NCBI GenBank assembly: GCA_943357015.1
Contig: CALRFZ010000017.1
Span: 1 to 17,730, forward strand
DNA from: Candidatus Staskawiczbacteria bacterium
Lineage (GTDB): Bacteria; Patescibacteriota; Minisyncoccia; Minisyncoccales; Staskawiczbacteraceae
DNA length: 17,730 bases
Direction: 5' to 3'
This document shows positions 12,101-17,730 of this stretch, piece by piece. Numbering within the stretch: position 1 is the first letter of the stretch; each line of letters begins with the position of its first letter. A program made the translations under genes and the position numbers. The notes under the pieces were generated by a model that was given only the letters and a program-made list of their open reading frames with translations, was not told where the DNA came from and did no database searches.

Positions 12101-13510
12101 TTATATTTTTTTGATTACGGCTCCGTCCTTGGTATCATCCACCAAAAAACCATATTTTTCTATTTCTTGACGGACTTGGTCGGCCTGTTGCCATTCTTTT
12201 GCTATTCGGTGATTTTCTCTGACCTTTACTAATTCTAAAACCTCGCTTGGCACATTGGAGGTTTTCAATTTTTTAAAATCAAGAACATTAAAAATACCAT
12301 TAATTTGTTCAAAAAATTTATAAATTAAACCAGCATTTTTTTTATCCACCAAGTTTTGGTCTAATAGTTTATTGGTTTCTTTGATGAATTCAAATAAAAC
12401 GGCAAAGGCCTTGGGTGTATTAAAATCATCAGCCAAATTTTTGTAAAATTCGGTTTCAATTTTTTTTAAAGATTTTTCAACGCTCTTATCTTGAATTTTG
12501 TCTAACTTTTTTATGTTCTTAAGTTTGCGCAAAAACTCCTCAATCTTTTCCAATGCCATTTTAGTTTCAATCATTGCCGATTCTGAATAATCAATTGGCG
12601 AATGCCATAAGTTTTTGGCAACCCAAAAACGTAAATGAGTATATGGGTGACGTTTTAAAAAGTCATCAATAGTAACATAGTTGCCCAAAGATTTGGACAT
12701 TTTCTGACCATTGGTGGTTAAAAATCCAGTGTGCATCCAAAATTTAGCCATTGGTTTTTTTCCAGAAATTGATTCCATTTGAGTAATTTCTGCCTCGTGA
12801 TGAGGAAATATTAGGTCGCGTCCACCGCCGTGAATATCGTATTGTGGGCCAAAAAACTTTTCTGTAATAGTAGTGTCTTCAATGTGCCAACCCGGGCGCC
12901 CAGCGCCAAACGGGGCTTTCCAACTTGGTTCATCTGGCACAGAAAACTTCCAAAGGCAAAAATCACCCCGATTTTTTTTATTTTTACTGTAATCTATTCG
13001 GCTCATAGAGTCTTCCGCCTGTAAAACCGTTCGGCCAGATAATTTACCGTAATTTTTAAATTTAGAAATATCAAAGTAGATTCCGTCGTCTAGATCATAG
13101 GCGTAGCCCTTGGACTGCAATCTTTCTATTTGGCTAATAATTTCCGGAATGTAATTGGTGGCTTTGGCATATTTGGTTACACTATTTACTTGCAAAGCCT
13201 TCATATTTTTAAAATACTCGTTTTCAAAGGCTTTGGCTAAATCCTTAGGTGGTACGCCTTTTTCTCTGGCGCGCATAATGATCTTATCATCAATATCGGT
13301 GATATTTTGCAGATAAAAAACTTCATAATCTTGACTCTTTAGGTATTTTGCAAAACAATCAAAAACAATGGCGGTTTTGGCGTTGCCAATGTGAAAAAAA
13401 TCGTAAACTGTTGGTCCGCAGACAAAAAGCGTGACTTTTTTACTTTTTAAGGTTTTTAGAGTATCTTTTTTACCAGAAAGTGTATTAAATATTTTAATGT
13501 TTTTTGTCAT
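12101..13510 (-). CDS. cysS: Cysteine--tRNA ligase
   Basis: This 469-residue class I synthetase charges tRNA-Cys. LFVCGPTVYDFFHIGNAKT (28-46) holds the first zinc ligand C31 and the HIGN motif (40-43). KMSKS is at 270-274 (GQKMSKSLGN). HGGGRDLIFPHHEAEI (227-242) carries the His and Glu ligands. The position that is Cys in typical enzymes (GWHIECS) reads GWHIEDT here, so Asp212 replaces one zinc ligand. The DALR-type anticodon domain follows from about 340. The start overlaps the pgsA-like gene by 17 bp, so the two are an operon. There is no SD, and coupling to the upstream gene is likely. Confidence 0.96.
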   Translation of the reverse strand: MTKNIKIFNTLSGKKDTLKTLKSKKVTLFVCGPTVYDFFHIGNAKTAIVFDCFAKYLKSQDYEVFYLQNITDIDDKIIMRAREKGVPPKDLAKAFENEYFKNMKALQVNSVTKYAKATNYIPEIISQIERLQSKGYAYDLDDGIYFDISKFKNYGKLSGRTVLQAEDSMSRIDYSKNKKNRGDFCLWKFSVPDEPSWKAPFGAGRPGWHIEDTTITEKFFGPQYDIHGGGRDLIFPHHEAEITQMESISGKKPMAKFWMHTGFLTTNGQKMSKSLGNYVTIDDFLKRHPYTHLRFWVAKNLWHSPIDYSESAMIETKMALEKIEEFLRKLKNIKKLDKIQDKSVEKSLKKIETEFYKNLADDFNTPKAFAVLFEFIKETNKLLDQNLVDKKNAGLIYKFFEQINGIFNVLDFKKLKTSNVPSEVLELVKVRENHRIAKEWQQADQVRQEIEKYGFLVDDTKDGAVIKKI

Positions 13511-14117
13511 AATATTCTTTAATATAGGTCAATTTTGAAATAGTGCTAAAAAGCATTAAAATTACAGAAAGCCAAAGTAAATTTATAAAAATCGGATTAG
13601 GTTTTTGTGGCCAGAGCAATAAAATTCCAATAAATACAATTGATTGCAAAAACATTTTTGTTTTGCCAAAAATATTAGAGCCAAAAAATATTTCTTTATC
13701 ATGCGAAAAAGCAGACACAAGGGTATTGATAATTTCCATGACCAAAAAAACTATAATTAAATATTGATTTTCTATTAAACTGTAAATGGCAATAGGTAAA
13801 ATTAAAATCCTATCGGCAATTGGGTCAACGGTTTTGCCAAATTTAGTTTCTTTTTGCAGACATCTGGCAATAACACCATCTAAAAGATCTGTTATAGCTC
13901 CGATAAAAAATAATGGTAAAATAATGAAACCATTATAATTTTTAAAGACAAATAATAAGAAAAACAAAATTCCACCAATAATAATTCTGAAAATAGTTAA
14001 ATGATTTGGCAAAATGGCGCGAGGCCAATACGGCTTTACCAAATAAAAAAATAGCTGATCTTTTTGATCGTTTAATTTTTCTAAGTAAGAACCAAAGCTA
14101 TTTAAAATATTTCTCAT
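13494..14117 (-). CDS. CDP-alcohol phosphatidyltransferase (PgsA-like)
   Basis: This 207-residue membrane enzyme belongs to a family that joins an alcohol to CDP-diacylglycerol or a similar CDP-lipid. The signature D77-x2-D80-G-x2-A-R-x8-G94-x3-D98-x3-D102 is complete (DLLDGVIARCLQKETKFG, then KTVDPIAD). About five hydrophobic segments follow, between 43 and 200. PNHLTIFRI (37-45) is the usual entry to the domain. Glycerophosphate is the likeliest acceptor by similarity to PgsA, but the acceptor cannot be read from the sequence, so no symbol is given. The ATG at 14117 sits about 11 bases from the predicted transcript start and has no clear SD. The gene is first in an operon with cysS. Confidence 0.9.
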   Translation of the reverse strand: MRNILNSFGSYLEKLNDQKDQLFFYLVKPYWPRAILPNHLTIFRIIIGGILFFLLFVFKNYNGFIILPLFFIGAITDLLDGVIARCLQKETKFGKTVDPIADRILILPIAIYSLIENQYLIIVFLVMEIINTLVSAFSHDKEIFFGSNIFGKTKMFLQSIVFIGILLLWPQKPNPIFINLLWLSVILMLFSTISKLTYIKEYYDKKH

Positions 14118-14134
14118 TTATCTTTATTAGTCGG

Positions 14135-14163
14135 ATTATATCAAAATCAAGCATTTTGCACAA
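14135..14163 (-). promoter_or_regulatory. Promoter of the pgsA-like/cysS operon
   Basis: On the minus strand, TATAAT (14140-14135) is preceded by TGA, giving a full extended -10. TTGTGC (14163-14158) is the -35 at 17 bp. It overlaps the -35 of the opposite promoter. Confidence 0.65.
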
Positions 14164-14184
14164 CCAAAAAATGTGTGATATTCT
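14157..14184 (+). promoter_or_regulatory. Promoter of the gtrA-like/dnaX/ABC run
   Basis: TTGCAC (14157-14162) is followed after 16 bases by TATTCT (14179-14184), with TGA just before it as an extended -10. A TATACT at 14189-14194 is a second candidate -10. Confidence 0.5.
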
Positions 14185-14229
14185 TAACTATACTAAATTA
14201 GCGACTAAAAATTTAAAGCTCAGGATAAA

Positions 14230-14829
14230 ATGAAAATAACCGATATAATTTTTGCGTTAGTTTGCGGTAAGGTGGTGGGCTTTGTCATCGGAGAAATTTT
14301 AACTGGTCTTGGTTTTAATTCTAGTATTTATTTGTTTGTGTTTTTGTGGGTAATGCTTCCCTTGATGGCGCTTTGTGGTTTATGGCTGGCATTTTTAATT
14401 GGGCGAAAAATGATTTTTGTATTTGAGGGAGCGAAATTCTTTTTGGTGGGGGCCTTTTGCACTGTTATTGATTTGAAATTTTTTGAACTATTGGTCTGGG
14501 TTTTTACTTTTATTATTTTTGTTGATCCGTTAATATTTAAAAGTATTTCGTTTATTTTGGCCACCAGTTTAAAATATTGGGGCAATAAGTATTGGGCGTT
14601 TGGAAAGCACGAAAAAGAGGATATGGGCAAGGAAATAAGTAAATTTTTTGTTATTACTTTACTTGGACTGGTAGTTGATATTGGTATTTTTTATTATGCG
14701 ACAAAAATATTGGGTCCGCAGTTTGGTTTAAATTTTGCTATTTGGACTAAAGTTAGCGTAATTGCATCTGCCATTGGCGCTGCCTTGTTTAACTTTATTG
14801 GCTATAAATTTTTAGTATTTAAAAAATAG
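14230..14829 (+). CDS. GtrA-like membrane protein with N-terminal extension
   Basis: This is a 199-residue polytopic membrane protein. Residues 67-198 fit the GtrA family: KFFLVGAFCTVIDLKFFELL, KSISFILATSLKYWGNKYWAF, then KFFVITLLGLVVDIGIFY and a final FNFIGYKFLVFKK. GtrA-like proteins are thought to flip lipid-linked sugars for cell-surface glycans. The family is usually about 130 residues. Here about 65 extra N-terminal residues add two membrane segments (5-25 and 35-57). AGGA stands 4 bases before the ATG. dnaX starts 4 bp after the stop, so they are probably co-transcribed. No glycosyltransferase is nearby, so the substrate is unknown. Confidence 0.85.
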   Translation: MKITDIIFALVCGKVVGFVIGEILTGLGFNSSIYLFVFLWVMLPLMALCGLWLAFLIGRKMIFVFEGAKFFLVGAFCTVIDLKFFELLVWVFTFIIFVDPLIFKSISFILATSLKYWGNKYWAFGKHEKEDMGKEISKFFVITLLGLVVDIGIFYYATKILGPQFGLNFAIWTKVSVIASAIGAALFNFIGYKFLVFKK

Positions 14830-14833
14830 AATT

Positions 14834-15928
14834 ATGGAAAATAATATTGCGCTTTATCGTAAATATCGACCCAAAGATTTTGATCAAATTATCGGGCAAG
14901 AGCATATTGTTAAAACTCTGCAAAATTCTTTAAAAAATGGTGCAATTTCTCACGCCTATTTGTTTTCTGGTCCGCGGGGGAGTGGCAAAACCACTATGGC
15001 TAGAATTTTTGCCAAATCTATTAATTGCCAAGGCAAAACCCAAGCAAAACCTTGCAACGCCTGTGATTCCTGCCTAGAAATAAATACTGCCAATTCTATG
15101 GATTTAATAGAAATTGACGCAGCTAGTCACACTGGAGTTGATGATGTGCGAGAATTAATTGATGGGATAAGGTTTGCGCCGGTAAAATCTAAATATAAAA
15201 TTTTTATTATTGACGAATGTCACCAATTAAGCAAATCGGCGTCTAATGCTTTATTAAAAACCTTAGAAGAACCGCCCGCACATGCAATTTTTTTATTGGC
15301 TACCACTGAAGCCCATAAAATGCTACCCACAATTATTTCTCGTTGCCAACGGTTTGACTTTAAGCGTTTAGTGACCGACCAAATCATCCACAAGCTAGAA
15401 TTTATTGCCAAAAAGGAAGGTGTGGTTTTTGAGCCACAGGCTTTGGCGTTAATTGCCTTAAATGCGCGCGGATCTTTTCGCGATGCTGAATCGCTACTTG
15501 ATAAATGTATGAGTTTTTCTGGTAAAAAGACTACTATTACTGTCAAAGAAGTTAAAGAATTATTAGGGATTGTAGAAGTTTTGCAGATATCTAGGTTTGT
15601 TGATTTAATTTTGGCAAAACAAACTAAGGAGGCCATTTTATTTTTAAATTCTTTAGCCGATCAAGGAGTGGATTTGCAGGAATTTACCAAAACCTTAATC
15701 TTTTATCTCCGTCAGGCCTTGTTATTAAAAATCAATCCAGAATTATTGCAGGTGCAAGTCTCTGGTTTATCCAAAGAAGAATTGGGTATTATGAACACGC
15801 AAATTGAAAAATTAACGGTCACAGATTTGCAAAATTGGCTTAAAGTTTTTATTAACGCTGAAAACGCTATCAAATATGCCATTATAACTCAACTACCCTT
15901 AGAATTGGCAATTATTGACTTAACATAA
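14834..15928 (+). CDS. dnaX: DNA polymerase III subunit gamma/tau, short form
   Basis: This 364-residue AAA+ clamp-loader ATPase loads the sliding clamp for replication. YRKYRPKDFDQIIGQEH (8-24) is the family entry. Walker A is GPRGSGKT (46-53). The zinc module has C65, C74, C77 and C80. Walker B reads IIDECH (125-130), with Cys where Val is usual. The SRC motif is at 169-171 (ISRCQRFDF). The protein ends after the collar domain III, so the tau-specific region that binds DnaB and the polymerase is absent. No slippery frameshift site is needed or seen near the end. There is no SD. The ABC permease gene starts 16 bp downstream. Confidence 0.95.
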   Translation: MENNIALYRKYRPKDFDQIIGQEHIVKTLQNSLKNGAISHAYLFSGPRGSGKTTMARIFAKSINCQGKTQAKPCNACDSCLEINTANSMDLIEIDAASHTGVDDVRELIDGIRFAPVKSKYKIFIIDECHQLSKSASNALLKTLEEPPAHAIFLLATTEAHKMLPTIISRCQRFDFKRLVTDQIIHKLEFIAKKEGVVFEPQALALIALNARGSFRDAESLLDKCMSFSGKKTTITVKEVKELLGIVEVLQISRFVDLILAKQTKEAILFLNSLADQGVDLQEFTKTLIFYLRQALLLKINPELLQVQVSGLSKEELGIMNTQIEKLTVTDLQNWLKVFINAENAIKYAIITQLPLELAIIDLT

Positions 15929-15944
15929 GTTTATTAGAAAAATA

Positions 15945-16697
15945 ATGAAACATTTACAACCTTCTCATCGTATACATCACTTGGGCGTAGGCGCGGGAAT
16001 TTACAAAAATTTACGCTATTTGATTGCAACTATTGTAATTGTGGTTTTGCCATTTTTGTTTTTTTTGGTTTTTTCTAAAGTCGCTTCATTATCGACAAAG
16101 GATTTATTTGTAGATTTATTTATTTCAATGGCTCGGTTATTTTTTTCTTACATTATTGCTGTGACGCTTGGCTGGCTTATGGCCGTTAAATTTTATAAGG
16201 GCAAAGGCTCGGCTGTTGCTTTACCATTTTTTGACGTTATGCAAAGTTTTCCCACGTTCGCACTTTTACCGTTACTTTCCTTAGTATGGGGCAAGAGTGA
16301 GTTTACTATAATGTTTTTTTTGGTCATTACCATTATCTGGCCAATATTTTTTACTATTGTTTCCCAATTAAAACTTTTAAAATCTGAATGGCAGGAAATG
16401 ATTACAATCTACAAGATAAGTGGTTGGCATTATTTTAGGTATTACTTATGGCCAGCATCTTTACCTGGACTTATTACGGGGTCAATTATTGGTCTTGGTG
16501 AAGGATGGGAAGCTCTGGTGGCCACAGAAATAATTGTTGATCATCCAATTGGACTTGGTAATTTTTTTAAAAATAATTCTAATCAAGGTATTATAACAGC
16601 GGTGGGTATTTTTGGACTTTTACTGTTGATTTTTTGTATAAATAAGCTTATATGGCTTCCACTTCTTGAGTGGAGCCATAGGCGGTCAGAAGAATAA
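15945..16697 (+). CDS. ABC transporter permease, NitT/TauT (SsuC-like) type
   Basis: This 250-residue inner-membrane permease has about six hydrophobic segments, beginning at 23-47. The binding-protein-dependent transport domain is seen in MQSFPTFALLPLLSLVWG (91-108), with the EAA-type loop around 135-175 (WQEMITIYKISGWHYFRYYL and LPASLPGLITG-like text) and GLGEGWEALVATEII. These match the family of sulfonate, nitrate and thiamine-precursor importers. The stop overlaps the ATPase start by one base (TAATG), so the two subunits are coupled. No substrate-binding protein gene is adjacent, and a terminator follows the ATPase. The substrate cannot be deduced. Confidence 0.9.
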   Translation: MKHLQPSHRIHHLGVGAGIYKNLRYLIATIVIVVLPFLFFLVFSKVASLSTKDLFVDLFISMARLFFSYIIAVTLGWLMAVKFYKGKGSAVALPFFDVMQSFPTFALLPLLSLVWGKSEFTIMFFLVITIIWPIFFTIVSQLKLLKSEWQEMITIYKISGWHYFRYYLWPASLPGLITGSIIGLGEGWEALVATEIIVDHPIGLGNFFKNNSNQGIITAVGIFGLLLLIFCINKLIWLPLLEWSHRRSEE

Positions 16698-17434
16698 TGT
16701 CAAACTCAATAATTCTACAAAAAATTAGCAAGCACTTTAAAAGCTTTCACGGAAGGCGTTTTGAGGCGTTATCAGATATTAATTTAGAAATTAAACAAGG
16801 TGAGTTTTTTGTAATCCTTGGACCCTCTGGTTGTGGCAAGTCCACCTTGTTAAGAATTATGAGTGGCTTGGATCAAGATTTTGGTGGTGATGTCAAAATA
16901 GAATCTAATGCCTCAAAAAATATTGGTTTTGTGTTTCAGCAGTTTTCGCTTTTACCGTGGCTTACAGTAGAACAAAACGTGGGCTTGGGCCTAATTTCCA
17001 AAAATTTACCGCCAAATCAAATAACTCAAATTGTTAAAAATGAATTAAAATCTTTTGGGTTAGAAAAGCATAGTAAAAATTTTCCGAAAGAACTTTCGGG
17101 CGGGCAAAAACAAAGAGTTGGGCTGGCTAGAGCCTTTGCATCAAACCCAGAAATTTTATTTATGGACGAGCCGTTTTCATCTTTAGATTCCTTTATTTCT
17201 AAAGAACTAAGAAAAGAGCTTTTAATGGTTTGGCAACAAAGAAAGCCAACCGTAGTAATGGTCACTCACAGTATTTTAGAAGCCATTGAACTTGGCGACC
17301 GAATTGCCGTTATGTCTTCGCAACCAGGAAAAATCGAAAAAATTATTAAAAATCCCATTGCTCGTCCACGCACTATGCGCAGTAAAGAAGTTTTTGAAAT
17401 GGAGGATTGTTTATACCAATTAGTAAAACCATAG
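16697..17434 (+). CDS. ABC transporter ATPase, NitT/TauT (SsuB-like) type
   Basis: This 245-residue nucleotide-binding subunit has a complete motif set: Walker A GPSGCGKST (42-50), Q-loop FVFQQF (79-83), a conserved LLPWLTVEQNV segment (85-95), signature LSGGQKQR (133-140), Walker B ILFMDEPFSSLD (153-164) and H-loop VMVTHS (187-192). EAIELGDRIAVMSSQPGKI is characteristic of the nitrate/sulfonate/taurine group. It should drive the permease encoded immediately upstream. The ATG shares its A with the permease stop, so translational coupling is expected. The C-terminus has no extra regulatory domain. The palindromic terminator begins 35 bp after the stop. Confidence 0.95.
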   Translation: MSNSIILQKISKHFKSFHGRRFEALSDINLEIKQGEFFVILGPSGCGKSTLLRIMSGLDQDFGGDVKIESNASKNIGFVFQQFSLLPWLTVEQNVGLGLISKNLPPNQITQIVKNELKSFGLEKHSKNFPKELSGGQKQRVGLARAFASNPEILFMDEPFSSLDSFISKELRKELLMVWQQRKPTVVMVTHSILEAIELGDRIAVMSSQPGKIEKIIKNPIARPRTMRSKEVFEMEDCLYQLVKP

Positions 17435-17468
17435 CATTAATATCTACTGTTTTTACCAACAAAAAAAA

Positions 17469-17492
17469 CCGAATTACGTAATTCGGTTTTTT
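17469..17492. terminator. Bidirectional terminator after the ABC genes
   Basis: CCGAATTACGTAATTCGG (17469-17486) is an 18-bp perfect palindrome preceded by eight A (17461-17468) and followed by six T (17487-17492). It serves the rightward ABC genes and the leftward gene ending at 17505. Confidence 0.85.
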
Positions 17493-17504
17493 ATTGGGAA
17501 TAGC

Positions 17505-17730
17505 TTAAATTTTAAATTCCTCAAGCTTTTCATAAACCGCGCCGTTATCATCAGCCTTATAAACACAAATTTTATCTAATTTAAATGACAGGTTTGCAGG
17601 TTTAAATTCAGGATAAGTTTCTGGCACCGATCCTTCCTTGTACCTTGTTAGTGTAATATGTGGGCGATAAAGGTTTCGTGCCAAGTCATAGCCAGTATCT
17701 TTAGCATTTTTTTGTTGCTCAATTGTGTAG
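17505..17730 (-). CDS. 2'-5' RNA ligase family (2H phosphoesterase), C-terminal part
   Basis: This gene is open at the right window edge. On the minus strand the last 75 codons read YTIEQQKNAKDTGYDLARNL, continue with YRPHITLTRYKEG, and end KLEEFKI and TAA. RPHITLTR is the second H-x-T motif of the 2H phosphoesterase superfamily, followed by the usual strand FKLDKICVY, in which these proteins list a final 'I/V-x-x-V/I-x-L/V-Y/M'. The first HxT motif would lie beyond the window. It converges on the ABC genes and shares their terminator. It differs from ThpR at 666-1232 and is not a close copy. Whether it is a ligase, a cyclic phosphodiesterase or a nucleotide-processing relative cannot be told from this fragment. 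Confidence 0.75.
   Translation of the reverse strand, partial: YTIEQQKNAKDTGYDLARNLYRPHITLTRYKEGSVPETYPEFKPANLSFKLDKICVYKADDNGAVYEKLEEFKI

Noticed and set aside
14328..14630. Minus-strand 100-codon frame within the gtrA-like gene
   Set aside because: The opposite strand encodes a clear GtrA-family membrane protein; the reverse frame has no SD or promoter.
1..17730. CRISPR arrays, tRNA or rRNA genes, prophage or toxin-antitoxin modules
   Set aside because: No regularly spaced repeats, cloverleaf-like sequences or recognisable modules were found on reading both strands.
1..17730. Alternative genetic code with UGA as glycine (as in Gracilibacteria/SR1)
   Set aside because: TGA ends genes at natural places, for example at 12051-12053 directly before a terminator, and glycine uses GGN codons throughout.

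Overview
This is an AT-rich bacterial segment. It is densely coded, with single-domain genes of minimal length: an AspRS without its usual insert, a gamma-length DnaX and a 250-residue permease. Many core genes lack a Shine-Dalgarno (SD) sequence, and several appear leaderless. These traits, plus the divergent MraY and CysRS motifs, suggest a member of the Candidate Phyla Radiation (Patescibacteria). That placement is inferred from protein style, not from a marker gene. TGA is used as a stop (positions 58-60 and 12051-12053), so the genetic code looks standard.

Left part (1-3400). The window opens in the last 19 codons of a transposase-like integrase. Next come a minus-strand orphan gene (180-542) with its own promoter and terminator, and a 2'-5' RNA ligase family protein (ThpR). 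A small ArsR-like winged-helix regulator (1362-1628) is bracketed by two almost identical long palindromes. One lies before its own leaderless promoter and the other before the promoter of murC, so it probably controls itself and murC. On the minus strand between murC and tyrS lies a 58-residue four-cysteine protein gene (3094-3270) with promoter, 5' hairpin, SD and terminator.

Middle (3411-8167). tyrS, aspS, a D-Ala-D-Ala carboxypeptidase and mraY run in one direction with tight spacing and end at a strong bidirectional terminator. Together with murC they supply tRNA charging and peptidoglycan precursor and remodelling steps. AspRS lacks the bacterial GAD domain, and MraY departs from three catalytic signatures.

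8171-12089. A minus-strand membrane-fusion-protein-like gene without a partner transporter is transcribed divergently from a 67-residue membrane protein gene. recR and dnaB follow on the minus strand, separated by an AT-rich word repeat. A 63-residue membrane protein gene lies divergent to dnaB.

Right part (12101-17730). pgsA-like and cysS overlap on the minus strand. Divergent to them run gtrA-like, dnaX and a two-gene ABC importer (permease and ATPase, NitT/TauT type) that ends at a palindromic terminator. The window closes inside a second 2H-phosphoesterase gene on the minus strand. Two gene classes stand out. Core genes have weak or no SD. Lineage-type small genes have TTGACA-like promoters, clear SDs and strong terminators.
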